Source: Devosia ginsengisoli (GTDB lineage: Bacteria > Pseudomonadota > Alphaproteobacteria > Rhizobiales > Devosiaceae). From it: 64,000 nt of DNA. The stretch lies in contig NZ_JANQAJ010000011.1 in the NCBI RefSeq assembly GCF_024707105.1, positions 817,488 through 881,487 on the forward strand, in the 5' to 3' direction. Of this stretch, positions 18,767 to 26,905 are shown in pieces. Under the pieces are notes generated by a model. The model saw nothing but the letters and a program-made list of their open reading frames with translations, did not search any database and was not told where the DNA came from. Position numbers and translations under genes: made by a program. Position 1 is the stretch's first letter, and every line of letters starts with the position of its first letter.

Positions 18767-19006
18767 ATGGCCGCGATCACCGCTACCGAAGCCAAGAACA
18801 AGTTTGGGCAGGTGCTGGAAATGGCACAGGCCGAGCCTGTACGCATCCAGAAGAACGGCCGCGACGTAGCGATCATGCTGTCGCCGGAACAGTATGGGGT
18901 ACTGGTGGCGAACAGCAATGCGCCCAAGGTGCGGCCGATCGTCGAGACGTTAATGGCCCGTAGTATCGAACGGCGACGTTCGCTGTATGAAGCGCTGGCC
19001 AAGTAA
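18767..19006 (+). CDS. phd: Phd/YefM-family antitoxin
   Basis: This 79-residue protein has the Phd/YefM fold start (ITATEAKNKFGQVLEMAQAEPVRIQKNG) with the RDVAIMLSPEQYGVL strand, then a charged C-terminal tail (IVETLMARSIERRRSLYEAL) that would wrap around and neutralise the toxin. The N-terminal part binds the operator just upstream. AAGGAG precedes the ATG. It lies six bases before the doc gene. A type II toxin-antitoxin module is the clear reading. Confidence 0.92.
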   Translation: MAAITATEAKNKFGQVLEMAQAEPVRIQKNGRDVAIMLSPEQYGVLVANSNAPKVRPIVETLMARSIERRRSLYEALAK

Positions 19007-19012
19007 AATCTC

Positions 19013-19393
19013 GTGCCGCTTTACCTCACACTCGACGAAGTGCTGCGAATGCACGAAATGCTGCTGGAAGAATTCGGCGGCACCAAAGGCGTTCGCGATC
19101 CTGGGTTGATCGAGTCCGTTCTGCTCAGGCCACAGACCGGCTACTATGCCGACCTGATCGAGGAAGCGTCGGCGCTCTGGGAAAGCATGGCGATGAACCA
19201 CGGATTCATCGACGGCAACAAGCGTACAGCCTATGCTAGCGTCGAACTTTTCCTGCAGATGAATGGCGTCGACATCAGCGCCGACAACGAGGACCTAGAA
19301 CAGTTCATCTATGGCCACCTAAACGCCGGAACATTTCGCAAGGACGTTCTGGAGCATTGGCTGCATGACCATACCGTGCCGCTGGAGAGCTGA
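19013..19393 (+). CDS. doc: Doc-type toxin (Fic/Doc family)
   Basis: This 126-residue toxin carries the Doc version of the Fic motif, NHGFIDGNKRTAYAS (His-x-Phe-x-Asp-Gly-Asn-Lys-Arg), near residues 62-76, and the usual N-terminal LDEVLRMHEMLLEEFGG. Doc proteins phosphorylate elongation factor EF-Tu and stop translation; the key histidine, phenylalanine and asparagine are all present, so it should be active. Translation starts with GTG at 19013, six bases after the antitoxin. The stop is 12 bases from the convergent exporter gene. Confidence 0.93.
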   Translation: MPLYLTLDEVLRMHEMLLEEFGGTKGVRDPGLIESVLLRPQTGYYADLIEEASALWESMAMNHGFIDGNKRTAYASVELFLQMNGVDISADNEDLEQFIYGHLNAGTFRKDVLEHWLHDHTVPLES

Positions 19394-19404
19394 TCGTCTC
19401 CGCC

Positions 19405-21300
19405 CTACTCCGCGGCGGGGACGCCGCGTTTGACGAAGCCATCGGGGTCGTTGGCGGTGCGCAGGAGTTGCTCCTCGGCTTCGCTGGCTTCGCGCTGGCG
19501 GTTCCACATCTGGGCGTAGAGGCCGGCCTGTTGCAGCAGGGCGATGTGATTGCCGCGTTCGGCAACGACGCCGTCGCGCAGCACCAGGATTTCGTCGGCA
19601 TTGACCACGGTGGAGAGGCGGTGGGCGATCACAACGGTGGTGCGATTGCGCGAGACCTCGTCGAGGGCCGACTGGATTTCGCGCTCGGTATGAGTATCGA
19701 GCGCCGAGGTTGCCTCGTCGAGGATGAGGATGGAGGGCGCCTTGAGGATGGTGCGGGCGATGGCGACGCGCTGCTTCTCGCCGCCAGAGAGTTTCAGCCC
19801 CCGCTCGCCGACCGGAGTATCATAGCCCTTGGGCAGGCCATCGATGAAGCGGCCGACCTGCGCCATATTGGCGGCGGCGCGGATATCGTCCTGCGACGCG
19901 CCGGGGCGGCCATATTCGATATTGTAGCCGATGGTGTCGTTGAACAGCACCGTGTCCTGCGGGACCATGCCGATGGCCGAGCGCAGGCTTTTCTGCGTGA
20001 CGTCGCGCAGATCCTGCCCATCGATGGTGATGGCGCCGCCGGTGACATCGTAGAAGCGGTAGAGCAGCCGGGAAATGGTCGACTTTCCGGCGCCGGTGGG
20101 GCCGACAATGGCCACGGTCTTGCCGGCCGGCACTTCGAAGCTGACGCCCTTGAGAATGGGGCGATCGGGATCGTAATGGAAGGTGACGTTGTCGAAGCGG
20201 ATCGTCGGATTGCCGATATCGAGCACGCCGGCATCGGGCTTGTCCTTGATCTCGGGCTCCTGATCGAGCAGGCGGAACATTTCCTCGATATCGGTGAGGC
20301 CCTGCCGCAATTCGCGATAGACGAAGCCGATCTGGTTGAGCGGGCGATAGATCTGGATAAGGAAGGTGTTGAGCAGCACGAAATCACCCACGGTCAGCGT
20401 GCCGCCGATGACGCCATAGGCGGCCATGACCAGGATGACGACCGTGCCGGCGTAGAAAATCAGCGCCTGGCCGAAATTGAGGGTGCCGAGCGAGGTCCAG
20501 ATGCGGACGGCGGAGCGCTCGTAGCCGGCCATGGCGGCGTCGTAGCGCTTGGCTTCCATCTCCTCATTGGTGAAATATTTCACCGTTTCGTAGTTGAGCA
20601 GGCTGTCGATGGCCTTGGAATTGGCATCGGTATCGCTGGTATTCATGTCGCGGCGAATGGAGATGCGCCAGTTGGACGCCTTGATGGTCCAGACCAGGTA
20701 GCCCCAGATCACCAGCAGCAGCACCCCGAGATAGCTGATGCCGAACATGGTGACGAAGATGATGGCGGTTACCACGAATTCGATCATCGTCGGGACGATG
20801 TTGAGCATGGTGAAGCGGACGATGGTCTCGATGCCCTTGATGCCGCGCTCGATGACACGGCTCAGCCCGCCGGTGCGGCGGGCCAGGTGGAAGCGCAGCG
20901 ACAGCTTGTGCATATGCACAAAGGCTTCATAGGCCAGTTGGCGCACGGCATTCTGGCCGACGCTGGCGAACCACACGTCGCGCAATTGCTGGAAACCGGC
21001 ATCGATCAGACTGGTGACGCCATAGGCGACGACCAGCAGGATGGGAATGGCGACGCCGAGGATCAGCGCCGAATTGGGCGCGCTGCCGTCGAAGGAGTCG
21101 ACAATGCCCTTGTAGAGGAAGGGAATGAAGGTGGTGGCCACCTTGCTGACGACCAGGGCCCCCAGCGCAATGATGACGCGCCAGCGCAGATCGGGACGGT
21201 CGGCCGGCCACATATAGCGCCAGAGATTGCGGATCGTAGAGACGATCGAGCCTTCGTCCGCGCTAACGGACGGCTTCTTGTCAGCGGTGTCAGACGACAT
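19405..21300 (-). CDS. Atm1-type ABC exporter (permease fused to ATPase)
   Basis: A 631-residue half-transporter. Residues about 35-330 hold six membrane segments; the ATPase follows with Walker A GPTGAGKST, signature LSGGEKQRVAIARTIL and Walker B ILILDEATSALDTHTE. The sequence RDVWFASVGQNAVRQLAYEAFVHMHKLSLRFH is typical of the Atm1/HMT subfamily, which exports glutathione-linked compounds and heavy-metal conjugates. It overlaps the ArsR-family gene by one base (TGATG), so metal-responsive expression is likely. The substrate is inferred, not shown. Confidence 0.93.
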   Translation of the reverse strand: MSSDTADKKPSVSADEGSIVSTIRNLWRYMWPADRPDLRWRVIIALGALVVSKVATTFIPFLYKGIVDSFDGSAPNSALILGVAIPILLVVAYGVTSLIDAGFQQLRDVWFASVGQNAVRQLAYEAFVHMHKLSLRFHLARRTGGLSRVIERGIKGIETIVRFTMLNIVPTMIEFVVTAIIFVTMFGISYLGVLLLVIWGYLVWTIKASNWRISIRRDMNTSDTDANSKAIDSLLNYETVKYFTNEEMEAKRYDAAMAGYERSAVRIWTSLGTLNFGQALIFYAGTVVILVMAAYGVIGGTLTVGDFVLLNTFLIQIYRPLNQIGFVYRELRQGLTDIEEMFRLLDQEPEIKDKPDAGVLDIGNPTIRFDNVTFHYDPDRPILKGVSFEVPAGKTVAIVGPTGAGKSTISRLLYRFYDVTGGAITIDGQDLRDVTQKSLRSAIGMVPQDTVLFNDTIGYNIEYGRPGASQDDIRAAANMAQVGRFIDGLPKGYDTPVGERGLKLSGGEKQRVAIARTILKAPSILILDEATSALDTHTEREIQSALDEVSRNRTTVVIAHRLSTVVNADEILVLRDGVVAERGNHIALLQQAGLYAQMWNRQREASEAEEQLLRTANDPDGFVKRGVPAAE

Positions 21301-21644
21301 CAGGCGGGTTCCGCTTCCAGATTGGATGGCGCGGGACTGAAGCCCGCGATCATGCCGGCATAGGCGTCGCCAAGGGCGGCAAGCCGGTCATGCTGGACGA
21401 TGTAACAATTGCGCGTACCACGCGGCTTGCGCTCGATAAGGCCGGCATCGAGCAGCACCTTGATGTGCTGCGAAACGGTGGACTGGGCCAGGGTCAGTTC
21501 GTCGGTGACGTCGGCGCAGCAGCATTCGCCGCGCTCCTGCCGGGCCAGGATGCGCAGGATGTTGAGGCGCACGGGGTGGCCCATCGCTCGCATGATGATG
21601 GCAATATCGTCGTCGCGCATGGCTCTGCTGTGGTTAATCGTCAT
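21300..21644 (-). CDS. ArsR/SmtB-family metal-responsive repressor
   Basis: This 114-residue winged-helix repressor has HPVRLNILRILARQERGECCCADVT, in which the cysteine cluster occupies the alpha-3 metal site (like ELCVCDL in ArsR), then the recognition helix LAQSTVSQHIKVLLDAGLIE. It most likely senses a thiophilic metal or metalloid. The chosen ATG at 21644 lies inside a palindrome that is probably its own operator. It is coupled to the Atm1 exporter. A start 27 bases further upstream is possible but would run through the operator. Confidence 0.9.
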   Translation of the reverse strand: MTINHSRAMRDDDIAIIMRAMGHPVRLNILRILARQERGECCCADVTDELTLAQSTVSQHIKVLLDAGLIERKPRGTRNCYIVQHDRLAALGDAYAGMIAGFSPAPSNLEAEPA

Positions 21645-21652
21645 TTGACGAT
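21637..21652 (-). promoter_or_regulatory. Probable ArsR operator overlapping the arsR start codon
   Basis: A perfect inverted repeat ATCGTCA-TT-TGACGAT covers the start codon (21644-21642). ArsR/SmtB repressors bind 12-2-12-type palindromes near their own promoters, so this site would give tight autoregulation. Position and symmetry are seen; binding is inferred. Confidence 0.55.
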
Positions 21653-21680
21653 AAAATGGGGTCTTCCGCACAAATAATCA

Positions 21681-21704
21681 ATGGCCCGCCGGAGGGCGGG
21701 CCAT
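21681..21704 (-). terminator. Hairpin after the LysM protein gene
   Basis: A perfect 10-bp stem ATGGCCCGCC / GGCGGGCCAT with a GGAG loop lies 75 bases past the LysM gene stop. The minus-strand tail TGATTATTTG is a weak U tract; the plus-strand tail has TTTT. It probably ends minus-strand transcription just before arsR. Confidence 0.6.
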
Positions 21705-21778
21705 TTTGTACGCAGGTTCTTGCCTTGTGGCGCCTCCAAAGCGCGAAACCGCGCCGAATTTGCCGGGAACGAGCCCGT

Positions 21779-23719
21779 TCAGTTGGGCAGTTCGAACACC
21801 TGGCCGGGATAGATCCGGTCGGGGTCGCGAATCTGGCCGGAATTGGCATCGTAGATGGTGGTGTATTTTATGCCCTCGCCATAGACGCGGCGGGCAATGG
21901 TCCAGAGATTGTCGCCACGGCGGATGATGGCCTTGCCGGATGCGAAGCGCTCGGCATCGGGACCGCCGACGGCCACGGCGACGAGCGTCGGCACGGCGGG
22001 TTCGGCGGCGGGTGCCGGAACCGGCTCGGCAGCAGGAGCCGGTTCAGCCGTGGGCACAGGTTCGGTCGCGGGCACTGGAGCCGGTTCGGCCGCAGGGGCA
22101 GCGGATTTGGGAGCCGGAGCAGGCTCGGCGGCTGGCGCCGGCTCTGCCGGGGGTTCGGCCTGAGCGGTTGCAACGGGCGCCGGGGCAGTCGCGGTCGGCT
22201 CGGGCTGCGCGACGGGAGCCGGTTCGGCGGCTGGAGCGGGCTCAGCAGGCGCAGGCGTGGATGCGGGAGCCGCGGCGGGTTCGGCCGGGGCCGGCGCTTC
22301 GGCGACGGCAGTCGGGGCCGGTTCGGCTGGCAGTTCCACCACGAAATCGACTTCGGCGCGGGCGGCCACAGCGGCCGTGCCGGGCTGGAGCAGGTCGACG
22401 CGGACGCGCTGTTCGGGCTGGGTCAGCACCTTGCCGGCCTCGACCAGCCAGCGGCCATCGGCCACCGTGGCGTCGGCGATGAAGGCGTCATCCACATAGA
22501 GGCGCATGGTGGCGCCTTCCGGGCCGGCACCGGCAAAGAAGGTACGGTCACCCTCGATCTCGATGGCGTCGATGGTGGGCGGCACGCTGGCAACGGCCGA
22601 AGCAGCAGCAGGCGCCGGAGCGACCGGGTCGGCCGCTGCCGCCGATGTGGTCGGCTGAGCGGCCGGTGGCGTGGTAGGCTCGGTGGCGGCAACCGTCGGC
22701 TCCGTGGCCGGTGCTGATGTTGCAGCAGGAGCAGGTTCGGACGCAGGTTCGGCTGGCTGGGCCGGTGCAGGCGCGGCAGGGGCCGGTTCTGCCGCAGGTG
22801 CAGGCTCGGCCGGAGCCGGCGCGGCAGGCGTTGCTGCGGAGGCCGGTTCGGTCGGCGTCGGCGCCGGTTCTGAGGTCTCAGCGGGTGCCGATGGCGTCGC
22901 CGCTGGTGCGGGCTCCGCAGGTGCGGATTCGGCCGGGGTAGCGGCGGCAGCGGGAGCCTGGACGGTCGGGGCTGTCGTCGGCGCGGCGGGAGCCGGAGTT
23001 GGTGTCGCGGCGGGAGCGGGCGTTGCCGACGGCGTAACCGGATCGGCGGCAGCAAGCTGGGCCGTGGTTTCGGAGCCGGGACGATCGAGGCCCTGCAGGA
23101 CTTCGCTGGCGGTGCCGGGCGTGCTGGCAACGACCAGCGGCTCGCTGGTCTTGTCATCGTCGATGACGACGACGAAGGACTGGGCGGCGCGGCCGGTCTT
23201 GCCGACTTCGGCCAGGGTGATCTCGGTGCCGCCGGGCGGGATCGGCGCCTCGGGGACGAGCACCCAGTCGCCGCTGGACTCGACCGTGGCCTTACCCAGC
23301 AGGGATTCATTGGAATAGACCTCGATCTCGGTGCCTGGCGTGCCGCTGCCGGCGATGACCACGGAGCCATCGGGCTCGGCGCGGAGCAGGCCGAAGGTCG
23401 CGGCGATCAGATCGTCGGGAACTTCAGGGGCCGGGGTCACGTCGAGGGCGGGTTCACCGATAGCAGGCTCGGTGGTGGGCGCAACGACCGCAGCCTGTTC
23501 CGAGGCGGGCGCATCGGCCTCGGTCGTGGCGACCGGGGCCGGAGCGGGCAGGATGCCGGCATCGGTCATCTTGCCACGCAGGCACATGCCCATGCCGTCT
23601 TCGGAATTGAAGCAATTGACGACGGACGGACCTGCCAGCACACCGACGATGACAACGAGGGTAACCGCCGCCGCCCCGATCGTGAGCGCAAGAGGTTGTT
23701 TCGGAGCGGTTTCGGCCAG
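21779..23719 (-). CDS. Membrane-anchored LysM protein with long Ala/Pro/Glu linker; probable CTG start
   Basis: The best reading is 646 residues from a CTG at 23719, placed five bases after GGAGG. It begins with a short basic stretch and a membrane segment (LALTIGAAAVTLVVIVGVLA); the first conventional start (GTG, 23641) would cut that segment in half. After it come an Ig-like domain (VVIAGSGTPGTEIEVYSN), a roughly 180-residue Ala/Pro/Glu linker, a second Ig-like domain (TFFAGAGPEGATMRLYVDDA), another linker and a C-terminal LysM (RGDNLWTIARRVYGEGIKYT, then YPGQVFELP). It should be periplasmic and bind peptidoglycan. Distantly related proteins are common in Hyphomicrobiales; function unknown. 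Confidence 0.85.
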   Translation of the reverse strand: MAETAPKQPLALTIGAAAVTLVVIVGVLAGPSVVNCFNSEDGMGMCLRGKMTDAGILPAPAPVATTEADAPASEQAAVVAPTTEPAIGEPALDVTPAPEVPDDLIAATFGLLRAEPDGSVVIAGSGTPGTEIEVYSNESLLGKATVESSGDWVLVPEAPIPPGGTEITLAEVGKTGRAAQSFVVVIDDDKTSEPLVVASTPGTASEVLQGLDRPGSETTAQLAAADPVTPSATPAPAATPTPAPAAPTTAPTVQAPAAAATPAESAPAEPAPAATPSAPAETSEPAPTPTEPASAATPAAPAPAEPAPAAEPAPAAPAPAQPAEPASEPAPAATSAPATEPTVAATEPTTPPAAQPTTSAAAADPVAPAPAAASAVASVPPTIDAIEIEGDRTFFAGAGPEGATMRLYVDDAFIADATVADGRWLVEAGKVLTQPEQRVRVDLLQPGTAAVAARAEVDFVVELPAEPAPTAVAEAPAPAEPAAAPASTPAPAEPAPAAEPAPVAQPEPTATAPAPVATAQAEPPAEPAPAAEPAPAPKSAAPAAEPAPVPATEPVPTAEPAPAAEPVPAPAAEPAVPTLVAVAVGGPDAERFASGKAIIRRGDNLWTIARRVYGEGIKYTTIYDANSGQIRDPDRIYPGQVFELPN

Positions 23720-23770
23720 TTTGTCCTCCAGGACGATTGTGGCAGTCGTCCCCGCGGACGGACTACCCGG

Positions 23771-25387
23771 TTAAGCCACTTTCTCTGTCGTCCCCAGCGC
23801 CGCTTCTGTCTTCAACAGCTTATAGGTGATCGATTCATATAGAGCTTCAAAGGAGGCATCAATGATGTTGGGCGAAACACCGATGGTGAACCAGCGCTCA
23901 CCCGAGCCATCGCGGCTTTCGACCAGTACACGGGTGACCGCGCCCGTGCCGCCGTCCAGGATACGCACCTTGAAGTCGACCAGTTCGAGATCCTCGATAC
24001 GGCTCGAATACTTGCCGAGATCCTTGCGCATGGCCAGATCCAGGGCGTTTACGGGGCCGTTGCCTTCGGCGACGGACATCAGCAATTCGCCCTCGACGCG
24101 GATTTTCACCACCGCCTCGGTGACGGAAATCTCCTCGCCCCGGGCATTGTGGCGGCGCTCGACGCTGGCACGATAGTTCTCGACGGTGAAGAAGCTGGGC
24201 AGCGTGCCGAGGACTTCGTGGGCGAGAATGGCGAAGGAGGCATCGGCACCGTCATAGGAATAGCCGCGCGATTCGCGCTCCTTGACGGTGGAGAGCAGCT
24301 TTTCGAGGCGGCGGTCGTCCTTGGCCAGTTCGATGCCGTGGCGGGCCAGCGCGGTCAGCAGGTTGGACTTGCCGGCCTGCTGGCTGACCATGATGGAGCG
24401 TTCATTGCCGACGCTTTCGGGCGGGACATGTTCATAGGTCGAGAAATCCTTGAGCAAAGCCGAGGCGTGGATGCCGGCCTTGGTGGCGAAGGCCGAGGCG
24501 CCGACATAGGGCGCCTGCCGCGCGGGGGCGCGATTGAGCCGGTCGTCGAAGGCGCGCGACAGTTGCGTCAGGCGCGTGAGGCGCGTGGCGTCGATGCCGG
24601 TTTCGAACCGTTCGGCATAATACGGCTTCAGAACCAGGGTGGGGATAAGTGTGACGAGATTGGCATTGCCGCAGCGTTCGCCGATGCCGTTGAGCGTGCC
24701 CTGAACCTGGCGGACGCCGGCATCGACCGCGGCCAGGGTGTTGGCGACGGCCTGGCCGGTATCGTCGTGGGCGTGGATTCCCAACCGCGACCCCGGCGCT
24801 ATGGTTAGCACACTGTTAACAGTAGCGGTCACCTCAGAGGGCATCGTGCCGCCATTGGTGTCGCACAGGACGACCCAGCGGGCGCCGGCATCGAGCGCAG
24901 TCCTGACGCAGGAAAGCGCATAGTCGGGATTGGCCTTGAAGCCGTCGAAGAAGTGCTCGCAATCGACCAGCGCCTCCTTGCCCGATGCGACAGCGTTGGC
25001 GACGGTGTCGCGGAGATTGTCGAGATTTTCCTCGAGGGTGATTTCGAGGGCGACGCTGACCTGGTGGTCCCAGGTCTTGGCGACGAAGCAGGTGGCATCG
25101 GCCGCCGAATTGACTAGCGCCTGCACGCCGGGATCGTTGGCGGCGGAGCGCCCTGCCCTTTTGGTCATGCCGAAGGCGGTGAATTTCGCCTTGCCGGTGC
25201 GCTTGGTCTCGAAGAATTCGGTATCGACCGGGTTGGCGCCGGGATAGCCGCCCTCGACATAGTCGACGCCCAGTTCCTCGAGCAGACGGCAGATGGAAAT
25301 CTTGTCCTCGAGCGAGAACTCGATGCCGGCCGTCTGCGCGCCGTCGCGCAAGGTGGTGTCGAAGAGATAGAGGCGGTCTTTGGACAT
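23771..25387 (-). CDS. cimA: (R)-citramalate synthase
   Basis: A 538-residue cytoplasmic enzyme that condenses pyruvate and acetyl-CoA to citramalate, the threonine-independent route to isoleucine. The HMGL-like TIM barrel opens with LFDTTLRDGAQTAGIEFSLEDK; metal-site histidines are in RLGIHAHDDTGQAVANTLAAV; GIGERCGNANLV follows. The C-terminal LeuA dimer/allosteric domain ends the protein. The long spacer domain and VDYVEGGYPGANPVD favour CimA over 2-isopropylmalate or homocitrate synthase. It begins seven bases after the GFA gene, in the same minus-strand run. Confidence 0.93.
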   Translation of the reverse strand: MSKDRLYLFDTTLRDGAQTAGIEFSLEDKISICRLLEELGVDYVEGGYPGANPVDTEFFETKRTGKAKFTAFGMTKRAGRSAANDPGVQALVNSAADATCFVAKTWDHQVSVALEITLEENLDNLRDTVANAVASGKEALVDCEHFFDGFKANPDYALSCVRTALDAGARWVVLCDTNGGTMPSEVTATVNSVLTIAPGSRLGIHAHDDTGQAVANTLAAVDAGVRQVQGTLNGIGERCGNANLVTLIPTLVLKPYYAERFETGIDATRLTRLTQLSRAFDDRLNRAPARQAPYVGASAFATKAGIHASALLKDFSTYEHVPPESVGNERSIMVSQQAGKSNLLTALARHGIELAKDDRRLEKLLSTVKERESRGYSYDGADASFAILAHEVLGTLPSFFTVENYRASVERRHNARGEEISVTEAVVKIRVEGELLMSVAEGNGPVNALDLAMRKDLGKYSSRIEDLELVDFKVRILDGGTGAVTRVLVESRDGSGERWFTIGVSPNIIDASFEALYESITYKLLKTEAALGTTEKVA

Positions 25388-25393
25388 GACTTA

Positions 25394-25915
25394 CTACTTC
25401 GTTTTCTTGCTCTGGCCCAGGCCAACCGCTGGTTCAGGCCAGCGATCGGTATCGTGGTCGGGATGCTGGTGATTGGTGGATTTGATGGCCGAGGCCCATT
25501 CCTCCTGGCCGGTCTCGGTCTCGCCACCATCCTCGATCGAGGTCAGGGTGGTGAACCAGGGCACCTGCCCCTCCTGCCCGGTATTGGCATGGGGTGGGAA
25601 GAGCTCGGGATGATCGAGCGAGCCGATGGTGAAATTGACCCGGTTGCCCTCGGTATTGTCGTAGAAAAGCGGCGTGCCGCAATCGCGGCAATAGCCGCGG
25701 TCGACATGTTCGGAGCTGCGGAAGCGCGCCGGAGTGCCGCGGGTCCAGGTGATGGCCTCGCGCGGGGCGGCGACCAGGGCGGCGAAGATGTTGCCGACCG
25801 CCTTCTGGCACATGCGGCAGTGACAGATATGGGCATTGTCGAACATTTCGGTGGCGTGATAGCGCACGGCGCCGCATTGGCAGCCGCCGCTGACTTCCAT
25901 CGCGTAGCGGTCCAT
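25394..25915 (-). CDS. GFA-domain protein (zinc-binding, CENP-V/GFA family), copy 1
   Basis: This 173-residue protein has the GFA zinc pattern: GGCQCGAVRYHA, CHCRMCQKAVGN and YCRDCGTPLFYDN, giving two Zn sites. The family is named for glutathione-dependent formaldehyde activation, but most members have no proven reaction. It overlaps the upstream paralogue by one base (TGATG). Both copies end in the same unusual tail, HQHPDHDTD plus a tryptophan-proline. The ATG at 25915 is used; a longer open frame upstream is out of phase with the paralogue and is not real. Confidence 0.88.
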   Translation of the reverse strand: MDRYAMEVSGGCQCGAVRYHATEMFDNAHICHCRMCQKAVGNIFAALVAAPREAITWTRGTPARFRSSEHVDRGYCRDCGTPLFYDNTEGNRVNFTIGSLDHPELFPPHANTGQEGQVPWFTTLTSIEDGGETETGQEEWASAIKSTNHQHPDHDTDRWPEPAVGLGQSKKTK

Positions 25916-26406
25916 CAGGGGGTCTCCTTCGGCGGCCAGGTATCTGTGTCGTGGTCGGGATGCTGGTGCGAGGTCAGGCTCGCCATGAATTCGAGCCAGC
26001 CCGGCGCATATTCGGTACGGACCGGCAGGGCAGTCAGGGAGTCGAAGAAGGGCAGCTTGTCGGCGAGATTGTTCTGGACGGTCGGCGCGGCAACCGTGGG
26101 ATCGTCGAAGGCGCCGATGGCAATTTCGACCTGCTGTTCGGGCGGACGGTCGATTTCCTCGTAGGTCAGGGGCGTGCCGCAATTGGCGCAGAAGCCGCGC
26201 ATGATCTTGTCGGAACTGGCGAAATATTTCGGCTCGCCCCGGGTCCAGACCACGTCGAAACTGGCGACGAGCGGCCCGAAGAAGCTGCCGAACGCCTTCT
26301 GGCACATGCGACAATGGCAGATGGAACTGCCGCCCAGCCGGCCCACGGAAAACCGCACGGCGCCACATTGGCAGCCGCCAGTGAAGGGGGATTCATGGGC
26401 GGTCAT
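25915..26406 (-). CDS. GFA-domain protein (zinc-binding), copy 2
   Basis: A 163-residue paralogue of the next gene downstream. Zinc ligands are in GGCQCGAVRFSV, CHCRMCQKAFGSFF and FCANCGTPLTYEE. It shares the C-terminal HQHPDHDTDTWP tail. Similarity and back-to-back order show a tandem duplication, now clearly diverged. The start codon overlaps the stop of the DUF559 gene (ATGA). Its reaction is unknown; a formaldehyde or S-hydroxymethyl-glutathione role would be inference from the family name. Confidence 0.88.
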   Translation of the reverse strand: MTAHESPFTGGCQCGAVRFSVGRLGGSSICHCRMCQKAFGSFFGPLVASFDVVWTRGEPKYFASSDKIMRGFCANCGTPLTYEEIDRPPEQQVEIAIGAFDDPTVAAPTVQNNLADKLPFFDSLTALPVRTEYAPGWLEFMASLTSHQHPDHDTDTWPPKETP

Positions 26407-26714
26407 GGGACATCTCCATGAAGGGTGGTCCAGATGGCGTCGGATACGTCGTCGGGACGGGCCAGGATGTCGTCGTTCCAGACGCGGAGGAGGCGGAAGC
26501 CACGACGGGCCAATTCGGTATCACGAACAATGTCGCGAGGATTTTCGGCATGCTGGCTGCCATCAGCCTCAATGATCAGATTGGCGGAGTAGCAGACGAA
26601 ATCGGCAATGTAGGGTCCGATGGGAACCTGGCGGCGGAACTTGTAATCGATGAAACGCCGATTGCGGAGAAGGAACCAGAGCTTGCTTTCCGCTTCGGTC
26701 GGCTGGCGACGCAT
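26403..26714 (-). CDS. DUF559 endonuclease-like protein
   Basis: The product carries the DUF559 core: MRRQPTEAESKLWFLLRN, then KFRRQVPIGPYIADFVCY and LIIEADGSQHAEN with its acidic and Gln/His residues, a fold related to very-short-patch repair and restriction nucleases. About 104 residues are counted from the ATG at 26714; homologues usually begin some 10 residues earlier, and TTG at 26735 gives LQKLARS, a common lead-in. Upstream of that the frame runs into the inverted repeat at 26759-26896. Function is unknown; it stands in the cysS-cimA run. Confidence 0.8.
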   Translation of the reverse strand: MRRQPTEAESKLWFLLRNRRFIDYKFRRQVPIGPYIADFVCYSANLIIEADGSQHAENPRDIVRDTELARRGFRLLRVWNDDILARPDDVSDAIWTTLHGDVP

Positions 26715-26758
26715 GGACCGCGCGAGTTTCTGCAACCGAGGACTGGGGCGCTCCTTGG

Positions 26759-26896
26759 CCCCCTCATCCGCCCTTCGGGCACCTTCTCCCACGAGGGGAG
26801 AAGGGGAACCGGTGGGTGGGAAAGATGGTGCCACATGCGCAGAGCCACCCTTCTCCCCTCGTGGGAGAAGGTGCCCCAAAGGGGCGGATGAGGGGG
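26759..26896. repeat. Large inverted repeat of the GC-rich intergenic family
   Basis: The left arm 26759-26805 (from CCCCCTCATCCGCCC to GAGGGGAGAAGGG) and the right arm 26848-26896 are near-perfect inverted copies with about 42 bases between. Each arm also holds a CTTCTCCC-ACGA/TCGT-GGGAGAAG core. A single arm is found again at 34006-34054. It separates cysS from DUF559. Confidence 0.85.
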
Positions 26897-26905
26897 ACTG
26901 CGATC

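Noticed and set aside
19468..21363. 631-codon open frame antisense to the Atm1 exporter
   Set aside because: Same cause: third-position GC bias of the real gene. Composition is Asp/Gly/Ala/His-rich without domains.
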